Source: Akkermansiaceae bacterium (GTDB lineage Bacteria; Verrucomicrobiota; Verrucomicrobiia; Verrucomicrobiales; Akkermansiaceae). From it: DNA of 64,000 nt. Positions 9,409-18,833 of the stretch are shown in pieces. How positions within the stretch are numbered: the first letter of the stretch is position 1; each line of letters opens with the position of its first letter. The translations under genes were made by a program, and so were the position numbers. Location: positions 1 through 64,000 of the forward strand of contig SUVL01000007.1 of assembly GCA_015062005.1 (NCBI GenBank), read 5' to 3'. The notes under the pieces are model-generated. The model saw nothing but the letters and a program-made list of their open reading frames with translations, was not told the origin of the DNA and searched no databases.

Positions 9409-11868
9409 ATGAAACCGCATTTTCTCCTTGCACTTACCCTTCTGGCTGGCTCTGCCGCCTTGGCAGACACCCAGAAAGCCGAATCACTGGTGCGGGACAA
9501 CCGCCCAGCCGATGCGCTGGATGCCCTGCAAGGGGATACCTCGCCCGAAGCAGACTTCTGGAGAGGAAGAGCCCTCATCGCCCTTGGCCGCTTGCAGGAA
9601 GCTGCGGCTTCGCTCCAACACATTCCCACAGAGCACAGGTTGTACCCCTACGCAGCCAAGGGGCTGCTGTACTGCGCCTGGAAGAGCAACAGCGTGGATT
9701 TCGCCGTCATCGCCACCCCCATGGTGACCAGCAGCAATAAAGAAATTGCCACGCTTGCCACAGCCGCTTTAGCAGAGCACTGGCTGCGCCAGCCCTACAG
9801 CCAGGACAACTCCGCCCTGGAGCGGCTCCGCCAGCTGGCCAGGGAGCAGCCGGAATTGCAGCCCGTTCTGCACCTGCTGGAAATAGGTAACCTGCGCAAC
9901 CGCGGAGAATTTGAAAAAGCCATAGAGCAGTGCAGGCTGATGGAGGCAGACCGCACCCTGCCCCTCATCATGCGGCAGAGGGCCCGGCTCGCCCTTTCAT
10001 CCGTCTACTACGCCAAGGAAGCAGCAGAAAAGCGGGAAAGGGTGACCGCCCGGCCGCAGAAGCAGCAAGGGAGCTCAGCCCCTGTTGCCAATGATGACCA
10101 GATACTCTCAACCTACGATGACGGCAAGGGAGAAGAGACTCTGCTCCATTTCATTTCATCTCACCCCGATTCACCACTTCTGGAGGAAGCCTTCCGGCGA
10201 CTGCACGAGAACGGCGCCTTCCAGAGCAGCGAATATGCCGGAGTCAAGCTGAAGGAATGGATGGCCGAGCCCCTCAAATCACGCCGGGCTTCACTGGCGC
10301 TGCTGATCCAGCAGCACCTCCAGACCCCGGAAGGCGCCCTGGAGATTACGCCGGATGTAACCTACGCCAACAATGCCGCCGCCACCTGCCCCCACGAACC
10401 GGCCACCCGCACCATCCTGCTGGAGCAAGTGCGCTGGTTCCTGGAGCGCGGGCAAACCCATGAAGCCTTGCTATACCTGGGGATGATTCAGGGGGATGAT
10501 GTACTGAAACGCTTTTACGAAAACCAGTTGCATAGCCCCGATGCAGAATCCACAGCCCGCAACTATCTATCCTGCGCCCGGGATGCCTCTGACACGCTGC
10601 GCGCCCCTGCGCTGACCAATGCGCTCATCTGCGCGTTGCGCTCCGGTGATACTGCCACCCAGGAAGCCGTGCTCAACATGCCGGATATCACGAAAGAGCA
10701 GCACTACGAACTCCTGCTGGCCCGCATTGCCTACTGGCTGGATAAAGATGCCGCCAAAGCCCAGGCCGATATCGATTTCCTGCGCTCCCAGCCGGCGCCC
10801 AATATGCAGCTGCAGGCCGACCTGGAAATGGACCAGGCCTACCTGCAGCTCAGGCACGCCCCTGGCACCACACGCGAACTTCTGCAACAAAGCGCCGTCT
10901 TAAACGATAACCTTACCAAATTGAGTGATGAGCGCCAGCTCCGCTTTTTTGCCCTGCAAGAGGAAGCCATCAGGCGCATCTCCGGCACAGAAGACGGAGT
11001 CGATGCACCCAGAGAGGCAATAGACATGATACAGCAGGCCGCCGGGAAAGTACGTTCCCCGCGTGTGGTAGCCGTCCTTACCCTGCATCTGGCCAGTCTT
11101 CAATCCAGCCGGGGGCAGCATGTGGAAGCGCTGAACACCCTGCACATGCTGCTGCGTAAATACCCCAAAAGTGATTTTGCCGAACGCGCGCGCTACATGG
11201 CTGCCCGCGAATCCGAATTCATCGCCACGCCGGATTCTCTGAAACGGGCCGCAGAACTCTATGAACTCTGCGCCAGCCGCAGCGAAGAACTGAAAATCAA
11301 GGCAGGAATCCGCCATGCCGCCGTGTTGCTCCGGCTGGGGCATCTCGAAGACTCCGAACACATTCTGGTTCGGCTGATGAGAAACAACCCGGACATGAGG
11401 CCGGAGGACAAAGTGCTGGCCAATGCGGTGCTCGCCAACAACAAAGCACTTCTGGGTACCGATGAAGGCCGGGCAGAAGCCATCCACATCGTCGGGCAAT
11501 CCCTTACGGATGCAACCCTGCCGACGTGGTGGCGCTACCGCGTGCTGCTGCACCACGCCACCCTCTGCTCCCGCGCCGCCCGTCATGAAGAGGCCCTGCG
11601 CGATTATGAGGAAGTGCTGGGCATGAAGCCGGCGACCGGAGAATCCCCCACCCCGGCAGACTGGCATATCCTGTACAGCGCGGGCTCAGGTGCCGTCATG
11701 CAGTTGCTCTACCAGAAGCGCTATGCGGAAGCCGCAGAAAAAGCCGACCAGATAGCCGCGTGGAATCCGGAAAGAGCAGAGCCGGCCAAGCGCAAGCAAT
11801 TCAGCGACTGGGCACAGTACATCCGCCAGACGAACTTCTTAGAAGCCTCTGACGTGCTGCCCTTCTGA
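9409..11868 (+). CDS. secreted TPR-repeat protein
   Basis: Signal peptide and many TPR-like helices over 819 aa. Confidence 0.65.
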   Translation: MKPHFLLALTLLAGSAALADTQKAESLVRDNRPADALDALQGDTSPEADFWRGRALIALGRLQEAAASLQHIPTEHRLYPYAAKGLLYCAWKSNSVDFAVIATPMVTSSNKEIATLATAALAEHWLRQPYSQDNSALERLRQLAREQPELQPVLHLLEIGNLRNRGEFEKAIEQCRLMEADRTLPLIMRQRARLALSSVYYAKEAAEKRERVTARPQKQQGSSAPVANDDQILSTYDDGKGEETLLHFISSHPDSPLLEEAFRRLHENGAFQSSEYAGVKLKEWMAEPLKSRRASLALLIQQHLQTPEGALEITPDVTYANNAAATCPHEPATRTILLEQVRWFLERGQTHEALLYLGMIQGDDVLKRFYENQLHSPDAESTARNYLSCARDASDTLRAPALTNALICALRSGDTATQEAVLNMPDITKEQHYELLLARIAYWLDKDAAKAQADIDFLRSQPAPNMQLQADLEMDQAYLQLRHAPGTTRELLQQSAVLNDNLTKLSDERQLRFFALQEEAIRRISGTEDGVDAPREAIDMIQQAAGKVRSPRVVAVLTLHLASLQSSRGQHVEALNTLHMLLRKYPKSDFAERARYMAARESEFIATPDSLKRAAELYELCASRSEELKIKAGIRHAAVLLRLGHLEDSEHILVRLMRNNPDMRPEDKVLANAVLANNKALLGTDEGRAEAIHIVGQSLTDATLPTWWRYRVLLHHATLCSRAARHEEALRDYEEVLGMKPATGESPTPADWHILYSAGSGAVMQLLYQKRYAEAAEKADQIAAWNPERAEPAKRKQFSDWAQYIRQTNFLEASDVLPF

Positions 11869-11875
11869 GCCGTTT

Positions 11876-13864
11876 TCACGGTTTCAGAAGCTCCAGCAGC
11901 AACTCCGCAACACGCAGCGAGCCATAGCGGCTCAGGTGATTCGTATCGCGGTACAGGAACATGCCATCCATCCGCAGCGGGTAGGTTCCCTGCATCTCCA
12001 GCGCGGGTGAAATATCCACCACCGTGGCCAGTTGCAGGCGTTCGAGGCTCTGCATGAAGGGTTCTTCCGTGGCGGTCGCTTCGGCGTACTGCTCCAGCGT
12101 CTGGAGAGGGAGCTCATATTCCAGGCCCAGCAGGTCGCGCCGCAGGTAGCGGTTCACATGGTTAGTGCTGCGAGGGTGGAAAGGGTTATCGCGCAGCACC
12201 AGCACCTGCTTGCCCATTGCTTTCAGACGGCGGGTGGTCTCGCGCAGCCCCTCCTCCATGTGGCGGCGGATATCTGCCGTCGGGATGCGGCCCAGGTTCC
12301 AGTCGCGCATGCTGCCGGCAGAAAAGCGCAAGTGCCAGTAGCAGGAAATCACCACGGTGCGGATGTGTTTCTGCCGCTCCAGCCAGGCCAGCAGCAGCTC
12401 CCCGCGCTGGCGGTTCCAGCGGGCATTGCCGCCTTGCATCTCCATAAAGCAATTCCAGGCCGGCACGCAGGAGTTGTTCAGATACAGGCCGCGCATACCG
12501 CCGCGTTCGCGCAGCAGTTTATCCAGCCCGTAGTGCAGGTGCCAGGCGTGGCTGTCGCCCATCAGGAAAAAGCTCACCGGCTCGCCCACATCATTTCCGG
12601 CTACCAGCGGCACGTGCTGGAAAGCGCGGCTCGGAAAGCCGTTCAAATCAGCAGCCTTGGCGCGCCCCGTCAGAATATAGTGCGAAAACTGCATTTCCTC
12701 CTCATCCATGGCATTGGGCAGGGATTTCTGAAGCTCAGCATCAGCGTACACCCACTGGCTCACACCACCCGGCAGCGCAAGCGCCAGCACCGCCACGGCG
12801 CCGGCATAGCGCAGTCCCCTGCCCCAGCCCCCGCAGCGGGATTCCACCAGCCGCCAGAGGCCCCACGCCAGCAGGAAGGAGAGCACCACCATGCCCACCT
12901 TGTCCGAAACGCCCACGTCGTCAAAAGTGGCATAGCGCCAGAGCGCCATCACCGGCCAATGCACCAGGTACAGGGAAAAGGAGACAGCGCCGACCTGCTG
13001 CAGCGGGCGCCAGTTCAGCAGGGAGCCCACCGGGCCATGCGCTCCATAGCGCAGCAGCAGGGCCGTCCCCAGCAGGCTGGGCAGCACCATGGGAGAGCCC
13101 GTCTCGCACCACCAGACCGGGAGAATCAGCAGCACCGCGCCCCATATGGCCAGCCCCGTGCGCATCCACTCACGGCGCGGCAGCGGCGCCACCAGCACCA
13201 GGCCGGCCAGCAGCGGTTCCCACAGGCGGGTTGCCAGGCTGTAATACGGCGGAAAAATCTCCAGCATCACCGTGACCAGCGGCAGCAGGGCGTCCCATTC
13301 ATCCCCATATTGCAGGAAGAAGTACAGCCCCGCCGAAAGCACCGCCAGCAGGGCAAACACCGCATGCCGCCAGCGGCCACTCAGCCTCGCCACCAGCGGC
13401 AGCAGCAGGTAGAGCTGCACCGTGAGCCCCACATACCACAGGTGCATCAGCGGGTTATCCTGCGTGGCAGGGCTGAAATAATCGCCACTGTGCGCCACAT
13501 ATTCATTGCTCACCCCGGCACAGGCCGCGGCAAAGGTGCCCAGCATCACCTTGTACAAATCCGGCTGCAGCACCGCAGCCCCCGCCAGCACCAGCGGAAG
13601 CCCCACGGCCAGCACGGGTGGAGCCAGTCGCCACACCTTGCGGTTCAGGTAGGCGCCATAGCGCAGCCCGGGCAGTTTTTCTCCGCTCAACTCGGAGCGG
13701 AACATCAGGAAACCAGTGATGAGCAGAAACACATCCACCCCGAAATAACCACAGGGGCAGAGCTCTGCATCCAGATGATACAGCAGCACAGCCAGAATAG
13801 CCAGGGCCCGCAGACCGTTGATATGCGGCAGGAACGATTGTGGAGCAAGAGAGACGTTTTGCAT
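11876..13864 (-). CDS. acyltransferase 3 (OafA/YrhL-like) with SGNH domain
   Basis: HINGLRALAILAVLLYHLDAELCPCGYFGVDVFLLITGF; FLMGDSHAWHL SGNH block. Confidence 0.9.
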   Translation of the reverse strand: MQNVSLAPQSFLPHINGLRALAILAVLLYHLDAELCPCGYFGVDVFLLITGFLMFRSELSGEKLPGLRYGAYLNRKVWRLAPPVLAVGLPLVLAGAAVLQPDLYKVMLGTFAAACAGVSNEYVAHSGDYFSPATQDNPLMHLWYVGLTVQLYLLLPLVARLSGRWRHAVFALLAVLSAGLYFFLQYGDEWDALLPLVTVMLEIFPPYYSLATRLWEPLLAGLVLVAPLPRREWMRTGLAIWGAVLLILPVWWCETGSPMVLPSLLGTALLLRYGAHGPVGSLLNWRPLQQVGAVSFSLYLVHWPVMALWRYATFDDVGVSDKVGMVVLSFLLAWGLWRLVESRCGGWGRGLRYAGAVAVLALALPGGVSQWVYADAELQKSLPNAMDEEEMQFSHYILTGRAKAADLNGFPSRAFQHVPLVAGNDVGEPVSFFLMGDSHAWHLHYGLDKLLRERGGMRGLYLNNSCVPAWNCFMEMQGGNARWNRQRGELLLAWLERQKHIRTVVISCYWHLRFSAGSMRDWNLGRIPTADIRRHMEEGLRETTRRLKAMGKQVLVLRDNPFHPRSTNHVNRYLRRDLLGLEYELPLQTLEQYAEATATEEPFMQSLERLQLATVVDISPALEMQGTYPLRMDGMFLYRDTNHLSRYGSLRVAELLLELLKP

Positions 13865-13917
13865 GAGAGCGCCGCATGCTAACACATTTCCGCCCATTGC
13901 ACAAGGGCTAAAATCCC

Positions 13918-13946
13918 TTGACCCGCCGCGAGCCTTCATGTAGAAT
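13918..13946 (+). promoter_or_regulatory. promoter of hprK: TTGACC-N17-TAGAAT, 9 nt before ATG
   Basis: Direct reading. Confidence 0.7.
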
Positions 13947-13955
13947 AGGCGGCAG

Positions 13956-14930
13956 ATGAAGAAGCCCATAGTCCGCAAAGTAGAGCAGGTTCCGGTATCC
14001 CGTTTCTATGAAACCTACCGCAGCACCCTGGAAATGCAGCTGCTGAATACCCCGCTGGGTATGTCCCGCCCCATCGTGCAGGCGGCATTCAACCGCCCGG
14101 GCCTGGCGCTGGCCGGCTACTTCGGCTACTTTGCCCACGAGCGAATCCAGGTCTTCGGCGCGGCGGAGATGGCCTACCTGGGCACCATGACCCAGGCCGA
14201 GCGCGAGGAACGCCTGGATCACATCTGCAGTCTGGATGCCCCCTGCCTCATCTTTGCCCGCGGGGTGGATGTGCCGGCGGATGTGCTGGCCATTGCAGAC
14301 CGCTACAACCTCTGCGTGTTCCGCACGGCGCTGCTCACCATGGATTTCGTGAACCGCGCCACCTACATCCTCGAAAACGAGTTTGCGGACAGCACCACCA
14401 TGCACGCCTGCATGGTCGACGTCCGCGGTGTGGGCGTACTCATCACCGGCAAGGGTGGCGTGGGCAAGAGCGAAATTTCCCTCGGTCTGGTGGAGCGCGG
14501 CTCCTCCCTGGTGGCGGACGACATGGTGCGCATCCGCAACCTGGGCGGCGACCTCATTGCCTCCGCTCCCCCGCTGAGCAGCGGCTTCATCGAAATCCGC
14601 GGGCTGGGCATTATCAACGTAACCAACCTCTTCGGCCTGAAAGCCTACCGCAAGGAAAAGCGCATCGACCTCGTCATCAACCTCTTCAGCGGAGAAATGA
14701 CCGAGCTGGAGCGCCTCGGTCTGGAGCGCAAGTACATCAACATCCTGGGCGTGGAGGTGGAGCACCTCAACCTGCCCGTAGCCCCGGGCCGTGATATGTG
14801 CCGTCTCGTGGAAGTGGCCGCCCTGGGCCGCTACCTGCGCGACAGCGGCTACGATATGGCCAGCGAATTCAACAAGCGCCTGAACAAGGAAATCGCCAAC
14901 CGCACCGTCTACCCCGGCAACGCCGAATAA
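13956..14930 (+). CDS. hprK: HPr kinase/phosphorylase
   Basis: GVGVLITGKGGVGKSEISLGLVERGSSLVADD, EIRGLGIINV. Confidence 0.92.
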   Translation: MKKPIVRKVEQVPVSRFYETYRSTLEMQLLNTPLGMSRPIVQAAFNRPGLALAGYFGYFAHERIQVFGAAEMAYLGTMTQAEREERLDHICSLDAPCLIFARGVDVPADVLAIADRYNLCVFRTALLTMDFVNRATYILENEFADSTTMHACMVDVRGVGVLITGKGGVGKSEISLGLVERGSSLVADDMVRIRNLGGDLIASAPPLSSGFIEIRGLGIINVTNLFGLKAYRKEKRIDLVINLFSGEMTELERLGLERKYINILGVEVEHLNLPVAPGRDMCRLVEVAALGRYLRDSGYDMASEFNKRLNKEIANRTVYPGNAE

Positions 14931-14937
14931 TCACACC

Positions 14938-15699
14938 ATGAGCACTCCCCTTTCCGAAATCGTTTCCCTGCTGGATTCCACCCTGCGCATCAGCGAAATA
15001 CGCGATGCCTCCGTAGCCATGAACGGCCTGCAGGTAGAGAATGACGGCACCGTGACCAAGGTAGCCCTGGCGGTGGATGGCTCGCAGAAGAGCATCGATG
15101 ATGCCATTGCCGCCGGAGCCGACCTGCTGGTGCTGCACCACGGCATCTACTGGTGCGGGCTGCAAGCCGTCAAAGGCTGGTGGAAGCAGAAACTCGTTTC
15201 CTGCCTGAGCCACAACCTGGCCATCTACTCCGCCCACCTGCCCCTGGACCTGCACCCGCAGCTCGGCAACAACGCCGGCATTGCCAAAGCCCTGGGGCTC
15301 ACCGATGTGCAGCCGGAGGTGGACTACCACGGCACCCTCATCGGCCTCTCCGGCATCTTCCCCGGCACCGTGGGTGAGCTGCGGGCAAAGTACGCCGAAA
15401 TCACCGGCTCCCCGGTCACCGGCGTGGTACATGATACCACCCTGCCCGCCGGGCGCATCGCCCTGTGCAGCGGCGGCGGCGGCGAGGAGATTTACCAGAT
15501 GCACGCCAAGGGCTACGGCACCTACCTCACCGGCGAGGAAAACCACTGGGTGAGCAACGCCGCACGCGATATGGGCATCAACATCCTCTTTGCCGGGCAC
15601 TACGCCACCGAAACCTTCGGCGTGAAAGCCCTGGGCGAGCTGCTGGCCGACCGCTTCGGGCTGCCCACCGTGTTCATCGATAACCCCACCGGCATGTAA
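14938..15699 (+). CDS. Nif3-like dinuclear metal center protein
   Basis: LLVLHHGIYW, YSAHLPLDLHPQLGNNAGIAKALGL, GHYATETFGVKAL. Confidence 0.9.
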   Translation: MSTPLSEIVSLLDSTLRISEIRDASVAMNGLQVENDGTVTKVALAVDGSQKSIDDAIAAGADLLVLHHGIYWCGLQAVKGWWKQKLVSCLSHNLAIYSAHLPLDLHPQLGNNAGIAKALGLTDVQPEVDYHGTLIGLSGIFPGTVGELRAKYAEITGSPVTGVVHDTTLPAGRIALCSGGGGEEIYQMHAKGYGTYLTGEENHWVSNAARDMGINILFAGHYATETFGVKALGELLADRFGLPTVFIDNPTGM

Positions 15700-15701
15700 C
15701 C

Positions 15702-16655
15702 ATGCTCATCATCGTCGAAGACCAGCTCGGCACCCGGCTGGACCAGTACCTCGCCGCCCAGCTGCCGGAGCTCTCCCGCGCCCGCATCCAGGCCCTCATC
15801 AAGGAAGGCGAAATCACCGTGAACGGCAAATCCACCAAGGCCAAAACCCCGGTGGAGCGCAGCATGCGCATCGAGGTGAACATCCCCGAGCCCGAACCTG
15901 CCGAAGCCCAGCCGCAGGATATCCCCATCTCCGTGCTCTTCGAGGATAAGCACGTCATCGTCATCGATAAGGAAAGCGGCATGGTGGTACACCCCGCCGC
16001 CGGCAACCCGGATGGCACCCTCGTGAACGCCGTGCTCTTCCACTGTGGCGATTTATCCGGCATCGGCGGCGTGGAGCGCCCCGGCATCGTCCACCGGCTC
16101 GATAAAGACACCAGCGGCTGCATCGTGGTCGCCAAGAACGACCAGGCCCACCTCTCCCTCACCACCCAGTTCGCCGAGCGCGACACCGGAAAAATCTACC
16201 TCGCCGTCGTCCAGGGCTGCCCGAAGGAACCGAAAGGCACCGTCTTCACCAACATTGGCCGCCACCCGGTCAACCGCCTCAAAATGGCCGTGGTGAACCC
16301 CGGCAGCGGCAAACCCGCCATCACCGACTGGGAAGTGCTGCACTACGATGCCGCCACTGATTCCTCGCTCGTCATGTGTACCCTGCACACCGGCCGCACC
16401 CACCAGATACGCGTCCACATGCTGCACCTGGGCCACCCCCTCATCGGCGACCCCATCTACGCCCACCCCCAGCGGCAGAAAGCCAGACCCGGCCGGCTCA
16501 TGCTGCACGCCTGGCGCCTCGCCTTCAACCACCCGGCAGATGGCCGGCGCATCGCCATCCAATCCCCCATTCCGGCGGAGTATACCCCCTGGCTCATCGG
16601 CCACGAGCTCCCCGAGTGGGAAGAAACCCGGACAAATTATTGCTCCGGCAGTTAA
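15702..16655 (+). CDS. RluA-family pseudouridine synthase
   Basis: GIVHRLDKDTSGCIVVAKN, HTGRTHQIRVHMLHLGHPLIGD. Confidence 0.93.
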   Translation: MLIIVEDQLGTRLDQYLAAQLPELSRARIQALIKEGEITVNGKSTKAKTPVERSMRIEVNIPEPEPAEAQPQDIPISVLFEDKHVIVIDKESGMVVHPAAGNPDGTLVNAVLFHCGDLSGIGGVERPGIVHRLDKDTSGCIVVAKNDQAHLSLTTQFAERDTGKIYLAVVQGCPKEPKGTVFTNIGRHPVNRLKMAVVNPGSGKPAITDWEVLHYDAATDSSLVMCTLHTGRTHQIRVHMLHLGHPLIGDPIYAHPQRQKARPGRLMLHAWRLAFNHPADGRRIAIQSPIPAEYTPWLIGHELPEWEETRTNYCSGS

Positions 16656-16685
16656 AGAATATTGCCTTGACGGAACGTCAAATTC
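16632..16685 (+). repeat. dispersed repeat, copy 1 (second copy at 60555-60608)
   Basis: ATTGCTCCGrCArTTAAAGAATATTGCyTTrACGGAACGwCAAAT shared by both loci. Confidence 0.75.
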
Positions 16686-16686
16686 C

Positions 16687-16884
16687 AATCCCTCATGTGC
16701 TAGCATGAGGGATTTCATACATGCCACAGGCATGTATTTCATGCACTGCGATAGCAGTGCTTTCATACCGCTGCTCGCAGCGGTATTTACATACTTGCGA
16801 TAGCAAGTATTTCATTGAGCGACCCGTCTCGGCGTAGCTTTAGCGGAGACAGAAGCGACTAGTTACCGCTGCATTAGCAGCGGT
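16687..16884. repeat. array of perfect short inverted repeats with ATTTCAT-type spacers
   Basis: Palindromes 16687-16714, 16717-16737, 16743-16760, 16765-16786, 16791-16810, 16865-16884. Confidence 0.85.
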
Positions 16885-16889
16885 ACTGC

Positions 16890-17061
16890 CATCGCGCCGG
16901 CAGATGGATGCCGGAAAGCACTCCTTCACAGCCACCGGGCGGTTCAGCTTCTCATCCCACGCGCGGTACAGCACCCCGAACCCGCCGCGCGACGCGGCCG
17001 CCTGCAAGCGATAATGTCCCAGCAGAGTACCGGGCGGCAGCGCATCCACAAGGCCATCCAT
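16890..17061 (-). pseudogene. N-terminal fragment of a serine/threonine protein kinase
   Basis: LLGHYRLQAAASRGGFGVLYRAWDEKLNRPVAVKECFP = Gly-rich loop and VAVKE lysine; rest of kinase absent, tail encoded by hairpin repeat. Confidence 0.75.
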
Positions 17062-17078
17062 AGAGGATCAGATAAAAA

Positions 17079-17477
17079 TCAATTTCCCAGGCGCGGCACC
17101 TCATCCGCCAGGAACTCAGAAAGCGTCTTGCCCTGCGCAAAGGCACGCTTCTCCAGCGCAGCGCGAGTAGCGGCATCCAGGCTCAGCGTTATCTTCGTCT
17201 CCTCTTCCACCTGCACCCGGCCGGGCAACACCAGGGGCAGCTCCTTCACCATCTCCCGGATGATATGCACCTTGGCCGCCGGTATCAGCTTCTTGGCCAT
17301 CCAGTTGCGCACCGTGGCCTCTGATACATAGCAACGCTCCGCCAGCCAGGCGTAACTGTAATTGTTCGCCTTCAGCCAAATTTTAATGCTTTTCTTCAAA
17401 TCGGACTGGTCTTGCGTCTCCACGCTGCAAAAATAGCATTTTAGTGACATTATTGCAAGCAGTTTGTGCAGCTGCAC
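17079..17477 (-). CDS. putative DNA-binding regulator (HTH-like N-terminus, RHH-like C-terminus)
   Basis: YSYAWLAERCYVSEATVRNWMAKKLIP; KITLSLDAATRAALEKRAFAQGKTLSEFLADEV. Start uncertain (17477 or 17450). Confidence 0.6.
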   Translation of the reverse strand: MQLHKLLAIMSLKCYFCSVETQDQSDLKKSIKIWLKANNYSYAWLAERCYVSEATVRNWMAKKLIPAAKVHIIREMVKELPLVLPGRVQVEEETKITLSLDAATRAALEKRAFAQGKTLSEFLADEVPRLGN

Positions 17478-17558
17478 AGAATTTCTCCACGTCTAACCTG
17501 CAATTAAAGTTGACTTTCTATCTGTTTTGCGACATATTATAAAACGTAACGTATCTTT

Positions 17559-18014
17559 ATGGCCACTAAAATCATTTTCACCTGTCCGGCTTGCGGGGGA
17601 CACGAGCTCATGCAGATTCAACAGGCCGTGCACCGCATCCCCATCGACCTCCAGCGAACAGCAGATGGTGAATGGGAAGCCCTGCCCGTGGGCAGCACAC
17701 AGGAGCTCAAAGGCCGCACCCTGGGTTACCGCTGCGCCCGGTGCCGCTACCCGGACGTACCCAACCACGAAGATTCGGACGGCTTCTACTGGCAGACTCC
17801 GGAGCAGATAGCCACCAGCGGCGCCCTCACCGGATTCGCGCCGCAGCAGGCAGCCAGCATCTCCGCCTTCACCATCTGCCAGCCGGATGGCACCACCCGC
17901 CGCATCACCCACACCCCGCCCCACCCCGGCACCCTCACCATCGAGGAGCGCACCTCCATCCTCGCCGCCCACCACGCCCCCGCCGGCTCCGTGCTGCTCA
18001 TGGAGGGGGAGTGA
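17559..18014 (+). CDS. hypothetical zinc-ribbon protein
   Basis: FTCPACGGHE and YRCARCRYPDVP cysteine pairs. Confidence 0.55.
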   Translation: MATKIIFTCPACGGHELMQIQQAVHRIPIDLQRTADGEWEALPVGSTQELKGRTLGYRCARCRYPDVPNHEDSDGFYWQTPEQIATSGALTGFAPQQAASISAFTICQPDGTTRRITHTPPHPGTLTIEERTSILAAHHAPAGSVLLMEGE

Positions 18015-18098
18015 CAACCTTTCCAATGGAAAAAACACAAAACTCAGGCAGCCGCAACACAGGCATTTCAAAAGTACCTACCATAGCATTGCAGAGAC

Positions 18099-18821
18099 AT
18101 GACTTGTCCTCTCCCCAAACTGATTCAGCGCCTTATCCGGACACTCATATGTGCTGCTCGCTCACTCCAACGCAGACTTCGCTGGAGTGAAATAAAAAAA
18201 ATCATCGTCTTCCTACAAAGAATGGCAAAAGCAGGGTCGGACGAGTGTCCCATTTCACGGGGCTTCCCGTCAAAGTCTGCTGTGGATGATTTTGATATAT
18301 GCAAACTGAATCCGTTGCCAGAAATAAAAAAAAGTCCCCATCAAAATACCTGTGCCGCTTCCATTTCCGAGCCTCTTGTCCTTCAGCCTGCGACAAATAA
18401 AGGGTTCGAAACTGCCGCGATTTTAGCATTGACTGACTGTATTACAGATTCAAACCTAAAAGAATTAATCAAAGACAGGTTGTCTGAGATTGATGACGAA
18501 ACAGGTAATATTGAAAAGCAGGCACTTTGCGCAGTCAATCTGTACGATGAAATCAACACCTTCATTAGATCATACAAGGGTAAAAACAACGAACAATTAG
18601 AAAAAATTCTTTCCCGGATTCGCTCCGAATTGCGACATCACCATTGCGAGTTAATCGACGAAGATACCTGGAATCCAGAACATCAACGAGCCGTTGCCAT
18701 TGCCTACACTCTTCCAGAAAACAGCACTCCTATAATTTCAGAAAAAAAATCAACAGGATTAATAGTAAACAACCGACTCATCCGCAAACAAGAAGTAACC
18801 CTCCAGAAAAGCAAAATCTAA
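18099..18821 (+). CDS. divergent GrpE-like nucleotide exchange factor
   Basis: C-terminus DTWNPEHQRAVAIAYTLPENSTPIISEKKSTGLIVNNRLIRKQEVTLQKS resembles GrpE FDPxxHEAV...VLQKGYxLNDRVLRPAxVxVxK. Confidence 0.65.
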   Translation: MTCPLPKLIQRLIRTLICAARSLQRRLRWSEIKKIIVFLQRMAKAGSDECPISRGFPSKSAVDDFDICKLNPLPEIKKSPHQNTCAASISEPLVLQPATNKGFETAAILALTDCITDSNLKELIKDRLSEIDDETGNIEKQALCAVNLYDEINTFIRSYKGKNNEQLEKILSRIRSELRHHHCELIDEDTWNPEHQRAVAIAYTLPENSTPIISEKKSTGLIVNNRLIRKQEVTLQKSKI

Positions 18822-18833
18822 GCCCCATACACT

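Noticed and set aside
12032-13882. 616-aa plus-strand ORF
   Set aside because: Antisense to the acyltransferase; His/Gln-rich shadow frame.
16687-16884. CRISPR array
   Set aside because: Stems differ between units and only a 7-nt spacer motif is constant; no cas genes.
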